NCBI GenBank assembly: GCA_028707405.1
Contig: JAQWBH010000002.1
Location: 17,079-81,078 of the forward strand
Length of the DNA stretch: 64,000 nucleotides
Origin: Parabacteroides sp.
GTDB taxonomy: Bacteria; Bacteroidota; Bacteroidia; Bacteroidales; Tannerellaceae
Direction: 5' to 3'
In this document: positions 25,135 to 34,239 of the stretch, piece by piece
Layout of the letters: each line of letters starts with the position of its first letter
Numbering within the stretch: the first letter of the stretch is position 1
Made by a program: the position numbers and the translations under genes
Notes under the pieces: model-generated
Seen by the model: the letters and a program-made list of their open reading frames with translations, nothing else
The model's database searches: none
Told to the model about the DNA's origin: nothing

Positions 25135-27468
25135 ATGTCAATATCCACTTTTTCAAAGACGATTCTGATTGCCGGAACAACGGCATTATCATTAACTGTC
25201 ATTTCGGCTTCAGCCACCGACAACAATCTGACAAAATACGTACGCCCTTTGGTAGGCACTGCCGGTTTTGGGAATGTTTACCCCGGAGCACAACTTCCTT
25301 TTGGAGGCATACAAATCAGCCCGGATACCGATGATGACGATTACGATGCCGCTTCAGGCTACAAATTCGATCACCCGACATTGATGGGATTCAGTCTGAC
25401 TCATCTTAGTGGAACAGGCATTCCTGATCTGGGTGATTTTCTGTTCATCCCCGGAACCGGAACCGCCCATCTTAATCCGGGAACGCATGCCAATCCTGAT
25501 CATGGTTACCGTTCCCGCTATTGTCACGATGAAGAAACAGCTACACCCGGATATTATGCCGTCAGACTATCGGATTATAATGTTTCTGCCGAAATGACTT
25601 CCAGCATCCGAAGCGGAATGTTCCGCTTCAGCTATCCCGAATCAGACAGTGCTTTCATCCTGATCGATTTAAAACATACACTTTATCAGAAATGCAAATG
25701 GGCTAACATACGCCTTGTGAATGATTCGACTATTGTCGGTTCCAAACTGGTAAAAGGCTGGGGACCGGAACGGCATGTATTCTTTGCTGCCGTATTTTCA
25801 AAACCTCTGGAAAATATTTTGTTCATGCAAGACAGTGTACCTGTTCTCTACAATACTAAACGTTTCCGCAGCTCACGCGAAGCCTGGGGTGAAGATATCA
25901 AATGCCTCATACGATTCAAAACGACAAACGGTGAATCCATATATGTAAAAACAGCCATCTCAGGCGTAAGTACCGATGGTGCATTACTAAATCTGAAAGA
26001 ACTCGACGGACAAACTTTCGATTCGGTACGACTGACGGCCGAAAAGAAATGGAATGACGAATTGTCGCACTATGCCATCACAGGCGATGAGCAGCAGAAA
26101 GAAACGTTTTATACCTCCGTCTATCATGCCGCACTTCACCCGTTTGTTTTTGAAGATCTCGACGGCAAATATCGTTCTCTAGACAAAAGCATCCAGACAG
26201 CCAAAGATTTTACCAACTATACCACTTTCTCATTATGGGACACCTATCGTGCTTTCCACCCGTTGCTGAATCTGGTCCATCCGGATATCAATGCAGATAT
26301 TGCCAATTCATTACTGGCACATTATGACAAAAGTGTGGAAAAGATGCTTCCTGTATGGTCGTTCTATGGCAACGAAACGTGGTGCATGATCGGCTATCAT
26401 GCCGTCTCAGTCCTTGCGGATATGATTGTAAAAGATATCCCCGGCTTCGACTACGAACGTGCTTTCGAAGCAATGAAGACCACGGCCATGAACCCGCACT
26501 ATGACTGCCTTCCCGATTATGAACAACTTGGATATGTTCCGTTCGATAAAGAGAAAGAATCCGTTTCTAAAACGCTGGAATATGCTTTCGACGATTACTG
26601 CATTGCGCAAGCTGCCCGCAAATTAGGAAGAACTGCCGATTATAAGTATTTTCTCAACCGCGCCCTATCCTATCAGAATTTGATTGATCCTGAAACAAAA
26701 TATATGCGTGGTCGCGACAATAAGGGCAACTGGCGCACTCCTTTTGCTCCGATAACATATCAAGGTCCGGGTTCTGTAAATGGCTGGGGCGATATCACTG
26801 AAGGATTCACGATGCAATATACCTGGTATGTACCACAAGACGTACAAGGTTATATAAATGCCATGGGACGACGGCTATTCGAAGCCCGCTTAGACTCTAT
26901 GTTCACTATCAAACTCCCCGACGATATCCCAGGCGCTCACGATATTCAAGGGCGTATCGGCGCCTATTGGCATGGCAACGAACCTTGCCATCAGGTTATA
27001 TATTTATATAATTATCTGAAACAGCCATGGAAGTGCCAGCAATGGATCCGTCGCGTCGTAGATGATTTTTATGGCAATGAACCGGCTTCGCTGAGTGGAA
27101 ACGATGACTGCGGGCAAATGTCGGCCTGGTATATCTTCAACACAATGGGATTCTATCCGACAGCTCCCTCAAGCAATATATACAACATCGGCTCTCCCGC
27201 CCTTCCCTCGGTCGATCTTCGGATGAACAACGGTAAACATATTTGTGTGACAACCACCAACTGGTCGCATAAAAATGTATATATCAATAAAATGTATCTC
27301 AACGGAAAAATCTATGACAAGTCATACCTGACTTATGACGATCTCCGTAACGGTGCCAATATTCATTTTGTCCTGAGCAATAAGCCCAACAAGAAACGCG
27401 CAATAACAACGACAGCCGTTCCTCCGTCACTTTCTGCTCCTGAAAAAACAATGGTATACAAAAAATAA
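25135..27468 (+). CDS. GH92 alpha-mannosidase-type secreted enzyme
   Basis: 777-residue second GH92 enzyme. The N-terminus (MSISTFSKTILIAGTTALSL, cleavage near ISASA) is a type I signal peptide, so unlike the GH92 at 8915 this one is not lipid-anchored. It has HLSGTGIPDLGD, GNEPCHQVIYLY and GNDDCGQMSAWYIFNTMGFYP from Gly655, with both aspartates in NDD present. These are full family signatures for calcium-dependent exo-alpha-mannosidases. It follows the etf terminator; no TAnnTTTG box is evident in the 31 bases before the start. Location and substrate differ, presumably, from the first GH92. Confidence 0.92.
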   Translation: MSISTFSKTILIAGTTALSLTVISASATDNNLTKYVRPLVGTAGFGNVYPGAQLPFGGIQISPDTDDDDYDAASGYKFDHPTLMGFSLTHLSGTGIPDLGDFLFIPGTGTAHLNPGTHANPDHGYRSRYCHDEETATPGYYAVRLSDYNVSAEMTSSIRSGMFRFSYPESDSAFILIDLKHTLYQKCKWANIRLVNDSTIVGSKLVKGWGPERHVFFAAVFSKPLENILFMQDSVPVLYNTKRFRSSREAWGEDIKCLIRFKTTNGESIYVKTAISGVSTDGALLNLKELDGQTFDSVRLTAEKKWNDELSHYAITGDEQQKETFYTSVYHAALHPFVFEDLDGKYRSLDKSIQTAKDFTNYTTFSLWDTYRAFHPLLNLVHPDINADIANSLLAHYDKSVEKMLPVWSFYGNETWCMIGYHAVSVLADMIVKDIPGFDYERAFEAMKTTAMNPHYDCLPDYEQLGYVPFDKEKESVSKTLEYAFDDYCIAQAARKLGRTADYKYFLNRALSYQNLIDPETKYMRGRDNKGNWRTPFAPITYQGPGSVNGWGDITEGFTMQYTWYVPQDVQGYINAMGRRLFEARLDSMFTIKLPDDIPGAHDIQGRIGAYWHGNEPCHQVIYLYNYLKQPWKCQQWIRRVVDDFYGNEPASLSGNDDCGQMSAWYIFNTMGFYPTAPSSNIYNIGSPALPSVDLRMNNGKHICVTTTNWSHKNVYINKMYLNGKIYDKSYLTYDDLRNGANIHFVLSNKPNKKRAITTTAVPPSLSAPEKTMVYKK

Positions 27469-27490
27469 AAATACATACTATATTTGACCT

Positions 27491-27532
27491 CAAAAAGTAT
27501 ATACTTTTTGATTGTAAGGTATATACTTTTTT
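27491..27532 (+). terminator. Two-copy palindromic terminator element
   Basis: A perfect 20-bp palindrome at 27491-27510 (arms CAAAAAGTAT) is followed by a second copy of GTATATACTTTTT (27497-27509 and 27519-27531). Either the first copy folds on itself, or AAAAAGTATATAC (27492-27504) pairs with the second copy and leaves a 14-base loop before the T-run. Two alternative hairpins ending in U tracts are thus possible. Confidence 0.6.
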
Positions 27533-27735
27533 ATTACATGCTCTAGAGATTAAAAATATCAGCTTTTGATACAAAATAAAAGGTTGGATGAAACTACGTC
27601 ATCTCGGTAAGAAATCAAATAAAATACCTGAATGAATCATACTGCACATGATACAATAGAGATGCACATTCTAAATATAGATAAAACAAATCCTTACATA
27701 GAATAATTATATTAAAAGAATAGAATTTTTATTTG

Positions 27736-27743
27736 TATATTTG
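27736..27743 (+). promoter_or_regulatory. -7 promoter box for the nitroreductase
   Basis: TATATTTG fits TAnnTTTG, 28 bases before the ATG at 27771. It makes the in-frame TTG at 27741 unlikely as a start. Confidence 0.55.
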
Positions 27744-27770
27744 CAAATAGACAAAATAGAAACACAAGAT

Positions 27771-28370
27771 ATGGAAAGAACATTTAAAGAGGCGTTAAAA
27801 CATCGCCGTTCCTATTACAGTATCGGGAACCAGTCGCCTGTAAGCGATAAGGAAATTGAAGAAATTGTAAAATATGCCGTTACGCATGTCCCTTCGGCAT
27901 TCAATTCACAATCGACACGTGTGATTATATTGCTCGGTGAAAACCATAAGAAACTTTGGAGCATTGTCAAAGAGACATTGCGAAAGATTATACCTGCAAC
28001 AGCATTCAGTGCCACCGAGGCCAAGATTGATTCGTTTGCTGCCGGTTATGCAAGTCTTCTTTATTTTGAAGATCAGGCTGCCGTTGAATCGTTACAAAAA
28101 GCATTTCCACTTTATGCCGATAACTTTCCAATATGGTCGCAACAAACATCCGGCATGCATCAGCTTGCTGTTTGGACCATGCTGGAAGATGTGGGATTAG
28201 GCGCAACAATTCAGCACTATAATCCATTAATTGACGATGAAGTCCATTCTACATGGAATATTCCTGCCACATGGAAACTCATAGCTCAAATGCCTATGGG
28301 AACACCAACAGCCGAACCGGAAGAAAAAACATTCCAACCGCTTGATGAACGGGTAAAAGTTTTCAAATAA
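27771..28370 (+). CDS. Nitroreductase of the Frm2/Hbn1-like type
   Basis: 199-residue FMN-dependent cytoplasmic oxidoreductase of the nitroreductase superfamily. The N-terminus FKEALKHRRSYYSI and the core VPSAFNSQSTRVIILLG (FMN phosphate/ribityl contacts) match the small subgroup that includes yeast Frm2/Hbn1 and bacterial 'fatty acid repression mutant' homologues. The GVGLGATIQHYNP-like segment (DVGLGATIQHYNP) is the usual C-terminal FMN loop. The physiological substrate is unknown. It is monocistronic, with its own promoter and a bidirectional terminator behind it. Confidence 0.85.
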   Translation: MERTFKEALKHRRSYYSIGNQSPVSDKEIEEIVKYAVTHVPSAFNSQSTRVIILLGENHKKLWSIVKETLRKIIPATAFSATEAKIDSFAAGYASLLYFEDQAAVESLQKAFPLYADNFPIWSQQTSGMHQLAVWTMLEDVGLGATIQHYNPLIDDEVHSTWNIPATWKLIAQMPMGTPTAEPEEKTFQPLDERVKVFK

Positions 28371-28385
28371 AATTGATAACACAAC

Positions 28386-28423
28386 AAAAAAGGTAGAATG
28401 ATTGAATTCATCCTACCTTTTTT
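28386..28423. terminator. Bidirectional terminator between nitroreductase and ABM lipoprotein
   Basis: Stem AAAAAAGGTAG / CTACCTTTTTT with a further ATGA/TCAT inner stem and one mismatch. It has A-run and T-run on both sides and serves both convergent genes. Confidence 0.8.
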
Positions 28424-28439
28424 ATAACTTATATTAGGC

Positions 28440-28871
28440 TTAGTACTGATCGATTTGCAAATTCCCATCTATCAAATTCTTGATAGCATCAGAAAAGGCC
28501 TTGAAATGAGCAGAACCTGCATGAGCCTGGAATGCTGCATCATCCTTATATTCCTCGTAGAAGACAAACAACTTGCTATCAAACGGAGACTGATAAAGAT
28601 TATAGCTTACATTTCCCGGTTCAACACGAGTAGAATCCGTCAACGTTTTTGCAACCTTAATGAAATCAGCCTGCTTTCCCTCTTTTACTAATACACGGCA
28701 AACGATCGTTTTCTTCGCAGGCTTTGCAACCTGAGTCGAATCCTTGCAAGACTTACCACATGCACAAGAATCACCGCATGCAGAAGACTTGTCACCATTA
28801 GCAGACTTGCTACCGCAAGAAGCGAAACCAACCATGGCTATAGCCATCAATAACATTCCTAACTTTTTCAT
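28440..28871 (-). CDS. ABM-domain lipoprotein with cysteine-rich linker
   Basis: 143-residue lipoprotein. The lipobox gives Cys19 (GFASC). A mature linker with several cysteines follows (ACGDSCACGKSCKDS, about residues 31-45). Then, from about 54, there is an antibiotic-biosynthesis-monooxygenase (ABM) ferredoxin-like domain (VCRVLVKEGKQADFIKVA ... YEEYKDDAAFQAHAGSAHFKAF). ABM domains act in small quinol monooxygenases and similar enzymes. A lipid-anchored form with a cysteine-rich linker is unusual, and the linker could bind metal or form disulfides. It is a single gene with its own leader, convergent with the nitroreductase. Confidence 0.83.
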   Translation of the reverse strand: MKKLGMLLMAIAMVGFASCGSKSANGDKSSACGDSCACGKSCKDSTQVAKPAKKTIVCRVLVKEGKQADFIKVAKTLTDSTRVEPGNVSYNLYQSPFDSKLFVFYEEYKDDAAFQAHAGSAHFKAFSDAIKNLIDGNLQIDQY

Positions 28872-28973
28872 ATTTCTTCCATTTTTATAATTGACAATGT
28901 AAAATTACATCTAATATCGCATATATGCTACAAATAAATCATAATAATTTTCATTTTAAGATCATTCTGAATA

Positions 28974-29870
28974 TCAAAATAATAAAGATACAATCATAGC
29001 CAACGTGAGCAACAGTCCAAAGGCCAGCACCAATTGAGCCGATGCGGCATCCAGATCGCGAATCACCTCGGGGCTTTCGAGCTTCGCCTGCGAAATAAGA
29101 CGAATATTCTTAATCATCATCGGAAGCGTTATAACAACAATAAGGCTCAACGGAGGCAAGAGCTGTACAACGGTAAGAACCATAACTGTCACATATGCTG
29201 CAACGGACAACACGATATATTCAATTTTAGATCCTTGTAATCCTAAAAGCATTGCTTGCGTACGAATGCCCGCTTTGGAATCATCACGAATATCACGCGT
29301 GTTGTTCGCATGCAAAATATTCACAATCAGAAATCCTATCGGAGCCGATACAGCCAAAATATGCCAATCGATAACAGAAGTCATCACATAAGTAGTACCC
29401 AGAGCTATCAGCTGACCATAAATAACAAATATCAGCAAATCGCCCAAAGCGTGATATTTCAATATATAATAGAAATAAGCGGCAAGAACTCCAATAATAC
29501 CAATCCAAAGGAGTTGTGACCCGCAACGCATAACTAGTACCAAACCAAGTAACACACCAACAGCAAGAATCACAACACCAAACATCCAAATCGTACGAGG
29601 CGGAAATACACCATCGACCAACATCCTGCTTGAACCGAACGTGTCCTTACGGTCGACACCGCGTCTAAAATCATAATAGTCGCTGATCAAGTTACCGGCA
29701 ATCTGAAACAACACAGCCCCAAAGACGGCCCACAAACCTGCCATCCAATCAATATTGGAGAGCAGCATTCCTGAATGGCTCATCCAAAATACATACGCAA
29801 AGGCAATAAAAGCCGGTGTCGCTGAAGCCGGAAACGACCAGGGACGCGTAGCAAGAACCCATTTATTCAT
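28974..29870 (-). CDS. menA: 1,4-dihydroxy-2-naphthoate prenyltransferase MenA
   Basis: Membrane prenyltransferase of the UbiA superfamily that attaches the polyprenyl tail in menaquinone synthesis. The 298-residue protein has about eight to nine transmembrane helices. The first aspartate-rich motif is NLISDYYDFRRGVD and the second is NNTRDIRDD; the N-terminal ATRPWSFPAS is typical of MenA. The ATG at 29870 was chosen because the upstream TTG at 29897 lies in the -7 box. Other men genes are not in the window. It is divergent from the CPBP gene. Confidence 0.9.
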   Translation of the reverse strand: MNKWVLATRPWSFPASATPAFIAFAYVFWMSHSGMLLSNIDWMAGLWAVFGAVLFQIAGNLISDYYDFRRGVDRKDTFGSSRMLVDGVFPPRTIWMFGVVILAVGVLLGLVLVMRCGSQLLWIGIIGVLAAYFYYILKYHALGDLLIFVIYGQLIALGTTYVMTSVIDWHILAVSAPIGFLIVNILHANNTRDIRDDSKAGIRTQAMLLGLQGSKIEYIVLSVAAYVTVMVLTVVQLLPPLSLIVVITLPMMIKNIRLISQAKLESPEVIRDLDAASAQLVLAFGLLLTLAMIVSLLF

Positions 29871-29894
29871 ATCTATGTATTTGTAATTTGGAGG

Positions 29895-29902
29895 CAAAGA
29901 TA
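29895..29902 (-). promoter_or_regulatory. -7 promoter box for menA
   Basis: Minus strand TATCTTTG fits TAnnTTTG, 25 bases before the ATG at 29870. Confidence 0.55.
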
Positions 29903-29910
29903 ATCTTTTT

Positions 29911-29918
29911 TAACTTTG
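29911..29918 (+). promoter_or_regulatory. -7 promoter box for the CPBP protease
   Basis: TAACTTTG fits TAnnTTTG, 45 bases before the ATG and nine bases from the divergent menA box, so the two promoters overlap. Confidence 0.55.
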
Positions 29919-29962
29919 CGAAAAAATAAACCTGAATATTAACATCTTTCAATCTCACATAA

Positions 29963-30574
29963 ATGAAAAAGTTCTATTTTGCCATTACTGTTGCAGCCAT
30001 TTTGTGGGCCGTCATGTTTTCACCTCTGACAGCTCCACATCTCAATTTTTGGGCGGTTATGGCTTGCTCGGCATTAATTCTCATCACACTTAGCGTATCA
30101 ATGACTCCCGATTTCAAAAAACAATGGCCATTGTCATTTAAGGAAATATTTTTAGGCATCGCTTCAGCGGCTGTTCTATGGGGAATATTCTGGACCGGCG
30201 ACAAATTGTCGTCGTCGTTGTTCTCGTTTGCCAGACCGGAAGTAAACCTAATATATGATATGAAATCGGGTCATAACACATTGGTCATAGGAATATTATT
30301 ACTTACCATTATCGGGCCTGCCGAAGAAATTTTCTGGCGGGGATTTGTACAACGTAACTTCATTTCAAAATATGGACCGATTATTGCTTTCTTTGTTACT
30401 ACACTCATATATGCTCTCGTGCATCTTTGGTCGTTCAACTTCATGCTGATTGCAGCAGCTGCCGTGTGTGGAGGATTCTGGGGATTCATGTATACATGGC
30501 GGAAAAATCTGACAGCAGTTGTTGTGTCGCACGCATTATGGGATGTAGCTGTCTTTATCATTTTCCCGATCTAG
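29963..30574 (+). CDS. CPBP-family intramembrane metalloprotease
   Basis: 203-residue integral membrane protein of the CPBP (Abi, CAAX-type) protease family. The glutamate motif EEIFWRGFVQRNF lies near residues 115-127, followed by the histidine motif LVHLWSFNFM and the third motif VVSHALWDVAVF. Six transmembrane helices are predicted. In bacteria such proteins process peptides or protect against bacteriocins, but no peptide gene is next to it here. It shares a very short divergent promoter region with menA. Confidence 0.87.
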   Translation: MKKFYFAITVAAILWAVMFSPLTAPHLNFWAVMACSALILITLSVSMTPDFKKQWPLSFKEIFLGIASAAVLWGIFWTGDKLSSSLFSFARPEVNLIYDMKSGHNTLVIGILLLTIIGPAEEIFWRGFVQRNFISKYGPIIAFFVTTLIYALVHLWSFNFMLIAAAAVCGGFWGFMYTWRKNLTAVVVSHALWDVAVFIIFPI

Positions 30575-30752
30575 CAATAAAAATAAGAAAGAACCCGCAC
30601 AGCACAAAGTCCTGCCAACGGATTCTCCCCCTAAAAAACATGGATGGATCACTTAGGACGTATCGTTTTACCGACATTGATCCTTCGTGTCAAAATTTAT
30701 AATTGTCAAAAGAATAATTCACCCGAATTATTACTCCGGATCTATTCCTGAA

Positions 30753-32108
30753 TCACTGTTTTCTGCAATAAGGCAAATGATACGGATTTCTATATTGATA
30801 CCAATACAGACGATGAGCCGCAGCTTCCTTATCACCTTCGAAACTCAATGTTGCCGGATTCCAATGAACCGGGCGCTTCAGCTCGTTAGCAATATTTGAC
30901 AGACAACAAAGGATAGCCGTACTACAAGCGACCTCTACAGGTGCGATCGGATTCTGACGAGAGCGAACGCAATCGATAAAATTCTGCATATGAGGCGAAC
31001 TTACCTCATATTGGCCTTTCTCAACCTTCGTTTCTTCCATTTTAACCAAAGACTTATCTGAACATTCTATATATCCGCGAGCAACTTTCAACCATCCTTT
31101 ATCGCCGGTGAACTTGATTCCCTGAGCTTTCTCATTATCTTCGCGATAAGGCTGTTCTGTCATAACAATACCATTAGCGTATTTCATTGTGGTATATTTG
31201 GTACCATTATAGCCTTTCGGGATATATTCTACAGGGCCTGAACCATCCATACCGATAGCAGCCTGAGCAATATCAAACATGTGAGCACCCCAGTCTGCAG
31301 TGAAACCATTTCCTGTTTCCAAATACCAGCGCCATGCTCCCCACAATTGTTCATCTTTTTCAGGATCAAGAGATATCGGAGGGCAAAGATCGGGATGATA
31401 ATGAACCTTCGGATCATTCAACGGCCCCAGCCATTGGTTGAAATTCAGATTGGCAGGAACAGGCATCTCCGGCAAATTCAGTGGCGTTGGAGGATCACCA
31501 ACCTTAGCATAGATCTTCTCTATATGACCAATTCCGCCATTTAAGCAAACTTCGATTGCCTTCTGAAATTCTTTGCTTGAACGTTGCTGACTACCGACCT
31601 GAAATACTCGGTCATTGTCGCGAACAGCTCTTTGAACGGCTAATGCTTCAGTAATCGTATAAGTCAACGGTTTCTGACAATAAACATCCTTGCCAGACTG
31701 GCAAGAGTGAATAGTTACCAAAGCATGCCAGTGATCAGGTGTTGCAATCTCAACAGCATCGATATCTTTGCGTTCGAGCATCTCTTCGTAAAATTCATAC
31801 ATATCACACCGCTCATTCATCCCGACCGATTTTTGCCAAGCGGCAACACGTCTTTTGAAACGCTCGCGCTTGATTGAGTCGACGTCGCAACAAGCTGCTA
31901 CCTGAACGCCCGGACAAGTTGAGAAACTTTTGAAATCAGAACAACCCTGTTGCCCTAATCCCACGAAACCTAAAACAACACGATCGCTCGGTGCCATTTT
32001 AACACCGTTGATTGCCCAACTGGGCAAAATAGTCAAACCAGCCAATCCTAAAGCAGAATAGCCCAGAAACTGACGGCGACTAATACCTTTATTAGTGTTT
32101 ACCTTCAT
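30753..32108 (-). CDS. Tat-exported Gfo/Idh/MocA-family oxidoreductase
   Basis: 451-residue member of the Gfo/Idh/MocA family, presumably NAD(P)-dependent and acting on a sugar. I start it at the ATG at 32108, giving MKVNTNKGISRRQFLGYSA with a twin-arginine signal; 13 residues further upstream are in frame but cross the leader. The cofactor loop reads GFVGLGQQG, followed by CQKP in place of the usual CEKP (Lys kept, Glu to Gln) and TPDHWHA typical of this subgroup. FTADWGAHMFD supplies the active-site Asp/His. It stands alone with its own promoter and is convergent with the CPBP gene. Confidence 0.88.
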   Translation of the reverse strand: MKVNTNKGISRRQFLGYSALGLAGLTILPSWAINGVKMAPSDRVVLGFVGLGQQGCSDFKSFSTCPGVQVAACCDVDSIKRERFKRRVAAWQKSVGMNERCDMYEFYEEMLERKDIDAVEIATPDHWHALVTIHSCQSGKDVYCQKPLTYTITEALAVQRAVRDNDRVFQVGSQQRSSKEFQKAIEVCLNGGIGHIEKIYAKVGDPPTPLNLPEMPVPANLNFNQWLGPLNDPKVHYHPDLCPPISLDPEKDEQLWGAWRWYLETGNGFTADWGAHMFDIAQAAIGMDGSGPVEYIPKGYNGTKYTTMKYANGIVMTEQPYREDNEKAQGIKFTGDKGWLKVARGYIECSDKSLVKMEETKVEKGQYEVSSPHMQNFIDCVRSRQNPIAPVEVACSTAILCCLSNIANELKRPVHWNPATLSFEGDKEAAAHRLYWYQYRNPYHLPYCRKQ

Positions 32109-32144
32109 GGTTATACTATTAATAATTAAAAATTGTATTGGAAG

Positions 32145-32152
32145 CAAAGATA
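32145..32152 (-). promoter_or_regulatory. -7 promoter box for the 32108 oxidoreductase
   Basis: Minus strand TATCTTTG fits TAnnTTTG, 37 bases before the ATG. The longer reading frame would start next to it, which supports the shorter start. Confidence 0.55.
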
Positions 32153-32211
32153 AAAATAAATTCTGAAAAGAACCAAATAATTAATAAAATAGAATTTTGA
32201 GATCATCTGTT

Positions 32212-33012
32212 TTAGAACAAGTATGCAAAGCCAATATTCAGATATATAGGGAACATTGAGAATGTAATGGTATCAAAATCTTTCTTAAAAACATCGTTCA
32301 TACCCCAGGTCAAATCTCCACATACGTTCAAATGCTTAAAAGCCCGCCATTCGATGCCTGCTTCCGGTCCCCACGCAAACCGACTCAAATCCTTACTAAA
32401 ATCGTATGGAGCCGTTTTTCCGTCGGCAAAAATTACTTTATTTCCTGTCGGATCTCCTTCACGCAAATAACCGTCATACACATGTCCAGAAAAATCGCCT
32501 TCAGTCATATAGGAAGCAAAGACACCGATATTTCCTCTGAGCCTGTTGTTGAATCTATAAACAATCAGCACTGGAACAGTAATATAAGAATTTTTCACCT
32601 TTGTCTTCACATCCCCGGTCCAGTTGCCTTTCACCCGCTCTCCGCCATCACCAATAATCTCCATCCCATAATTTTTCACACGCGCATCAGTAGTCATTCC
32701 TTTATTTTCAAGACGTGCAGCAATTCTTCCACCCCACTTCCTATCCAATCCGAACCATTTAGTTACATTCCCTTCAATGCCGATAGAAAGCGATGGATTA
32801 TAACTTTTTATATTTCTAATTTCAGCAGGCAAAGGCAAAGGTGCTGTACCACCAATATTAAATCCGGCTTTGACCTCATATTCCAATCCGGCTAAGGATG
32901 ATTTGATAATCCCGGCATTCTGATCCTGCTGAGCAAAAAGATTTGTTGTCCCTAAACCCGACAACAGGCATATCCCTATAAATAATACTATTTTCTTCAT
33001 TCTTAAATTCAT
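32212..33012 (-). CDS. Outer-membrane beta-barrel protein
   Basis: 266-residue exported protein with a signal peptide ending near TTNLFAQ (about 28) and a C-terminus of alternating polar/hydrophobic strands closing on a terminal aromatic (IGFAYLF). This fits small beta-barrels of the PorT-like 'outer membrane protein beta-barrel' family. The strand IAARLENKGMTTDARV and the segment AWGPEAGIEWRAFKHLNV are typical of such barrels. Its start follows the stop of a PCMD lipoprotein by 15 bases, so the two form a unit. The ATG at 33000 is an alternative start. Confidence 0.78.
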   Translation of the reverse strand: MNLRMKKIVLFIGICLLSGLGTTNLFAQQDQNAGIIKSSLAGLEYEVKAGFNIGGTAPLPLPAEIRNIKSYNPSLSIGIEGNVTKWFGLDRKWGGRIAARLENKGMTTDARVKNYGMEIIGDGGERVKGNWTGDVKTKVKNSYITVPVLIVYRFNNRLRGNIGVFASYMTEGDFSGHVYDGYLREGDPTGNKVIFADGKTAPYDFSKDLSRFAWGPEAGIEWRAFKHLNVCGDLTWGMNDVFKKDFDTITFSMFPIYLNIGFAYLF

Positions 33013-33027
33013 TTATACTCTGACAAC

Positions 33028-34134
33028 TTAATGAATCAGTTCCAATTCATCAATATAAAGCGTACTGCCAACAGCTCCTTTAAAAATATCACCGTCCATG
33101 CTCGACGACAAAACAATGGAAATGTTATATTTCCCTGCTTTAAGTTTCTCCTCATCAACTGATTTGCCTGAAATCGCAACAAATGGAATATTAAACTCTT
33201 TCCATTCGCTTGATTCAACTCTTTCGGAATCACTTAAGCGAGCAATAGAGATAAGATGTGAGTTTGTAAAACGGGTCGATGCATCAATAATCTTAACACT
33301 ATCATCGGTTTCATAAAAAATAGCATAAGCATCCCATTTATCTTTTACATTGTCGTATATCTTTCCGGCACTATCCTTATATACATCGCCTGCCTTATAC
33401 TTATAATATCCTTTCAAATATAATGGAACATAACTGCAAGGGACTCCCAGCCTGGTAGCTTTCAAAGGATTAACCATTGAACTGGCTACGTCGAACCAAC
33501 CCAAAAACAAGTTCCCTGCTGCAATAGGCATTCCTACTTTATTACCAAAGTCTCCAGTCGACATAGTGACCAGTTTTAACCCTTTTCCTTCTTTTCCCTC
33601 CGCTGTAGACGATGTCGGGAAAGAAGATTTGTCCATATTTCCGCTTCCTGTCAAAGCAAAACCTGCATTACCACTGGCCCAGTCCATTGACCAATTACCG
33701 TTTTCGTCATTCTCGAATAGGGTATCATACGAATATTTTAATAAAGCATTTGTATAGCTTTTCACATTTTCAAAATGATAATTTGTAATCGACCCCGACA
33801 TAATACACACTACTTCATATTTCTTTGACCAATTTTTATCTTCCGATGTAACCGTATAATATTGAGGCAAACTAAAATCAAGCGCTGTCCCGCTGGCAGG
33901 CGAGATGGTTGCACCTGGCGTCAACTCGAATTCGGGAGCCAAATGTTTCAGATTAGCCTCAGGATTAACAGTAATGGTCACTTTTGTATTTTCAATAATC
34001 GGATCTCGCTTTAGAATATCTCCCGGTAATTTACAAGACACAATATCCGCTTCTGCATTAAGTGCTTCATCGCGAATACACGACACTAAAGTCATACCGA
34101 ATCCGATACAAACTAACAGATGTACAAATTTCAT
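33028..34134 (-). CDS. PCMD-domain lipoprotein
   Basis: 368-residue lipoprotein with lipobox Cys19 (MTLVSC) followed by IRDEALNAE. An N-terminal immunoglobulin-like segment (about 25-115, with VTITVNPEANLKHLAPEFEL) precedes the C-terminal PCMD domain (about 140-368; LKGYYKYKAGDVYKDSAGK ... STLYIDELELIH), a putative carbohydrate-metabolism or carbohydrate-binding jelly roll common in Bacteroidota. No catalytic function is established for it. It is the first gene of a two-gene unit with the beta-barrel protein and has its own promoter with an inverted repeat beside it. Confidence 0.83.
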   Translation of the reverse strand: MKFVHLLVCIGFGMTLVSCIRDEALNAEADIVSCKLPGDILKRDPIIENTKVTITVNPEANLKHLAPEFELTPGATISPASGTALDFSLPQYYTVTSEDKNWSKKYEVVCIMSGSITNYHFENVKSYTNALLKYSYDTLFENDENGNWSMDWASGNAGFALTGSGNMDKSSFPTSSTAEGKEGKGLKLVTMSTGDFGNKVGMPIAAGNLFLGWFDVASSMVNPLKATRLGVPCSYVPLYLKGYYKYKAGDVYKDSAGKIYDNVKDKWDAYAIFYETDDSVKIIDASTRFTNSHLISIARLSDSERVESSEWKEFNIPFVAISGKSVDEEKLKAGKYNISIVLSSSMDGDIFKGAVGSTLYIDELELIH

Positions 34135-34222
34135 TATTAATATTTTTTATTGTCCAGCCATTTTTCACTAAGAAACTGTTTTGAATGTTCTCCGCTTTAT
34201 TTCAAAAGTTATTATTAAGGTT

Positions 34223-34236
34223 GATAGCACGCTATC
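34223..34236. promoter_or_regulatory. Inverted repeat GATAGC-AC-GCTATC (operator candidate)
   Basis: Perfect 6-bp arms, 4 bases downstream of the minus-strand -7 box of the PCMD lipoprotein, so it spans the expected transcription start. A repressor site is plausible. Confidence 0.4.
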
Positions 34237-34239
34237 CGA

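Larger units (their letters stand above)
27469..27770. other. Gene-free stretch with hairpins and the nitroreductase promoter
   Basis: 302 bases between the GH92 stop and the nitroreductase ATG. It contains the palindrome/direct-repeat element at 27491-27532 and a -7 box at 27736. The middle (27540-27730) is AT-rich and shows nothing I can support. Confidence 0.6.

Noticed and set aside
29870..29897. Longer start (TTG) for menA
   Set aside because: It overlaps the menA -7 box.
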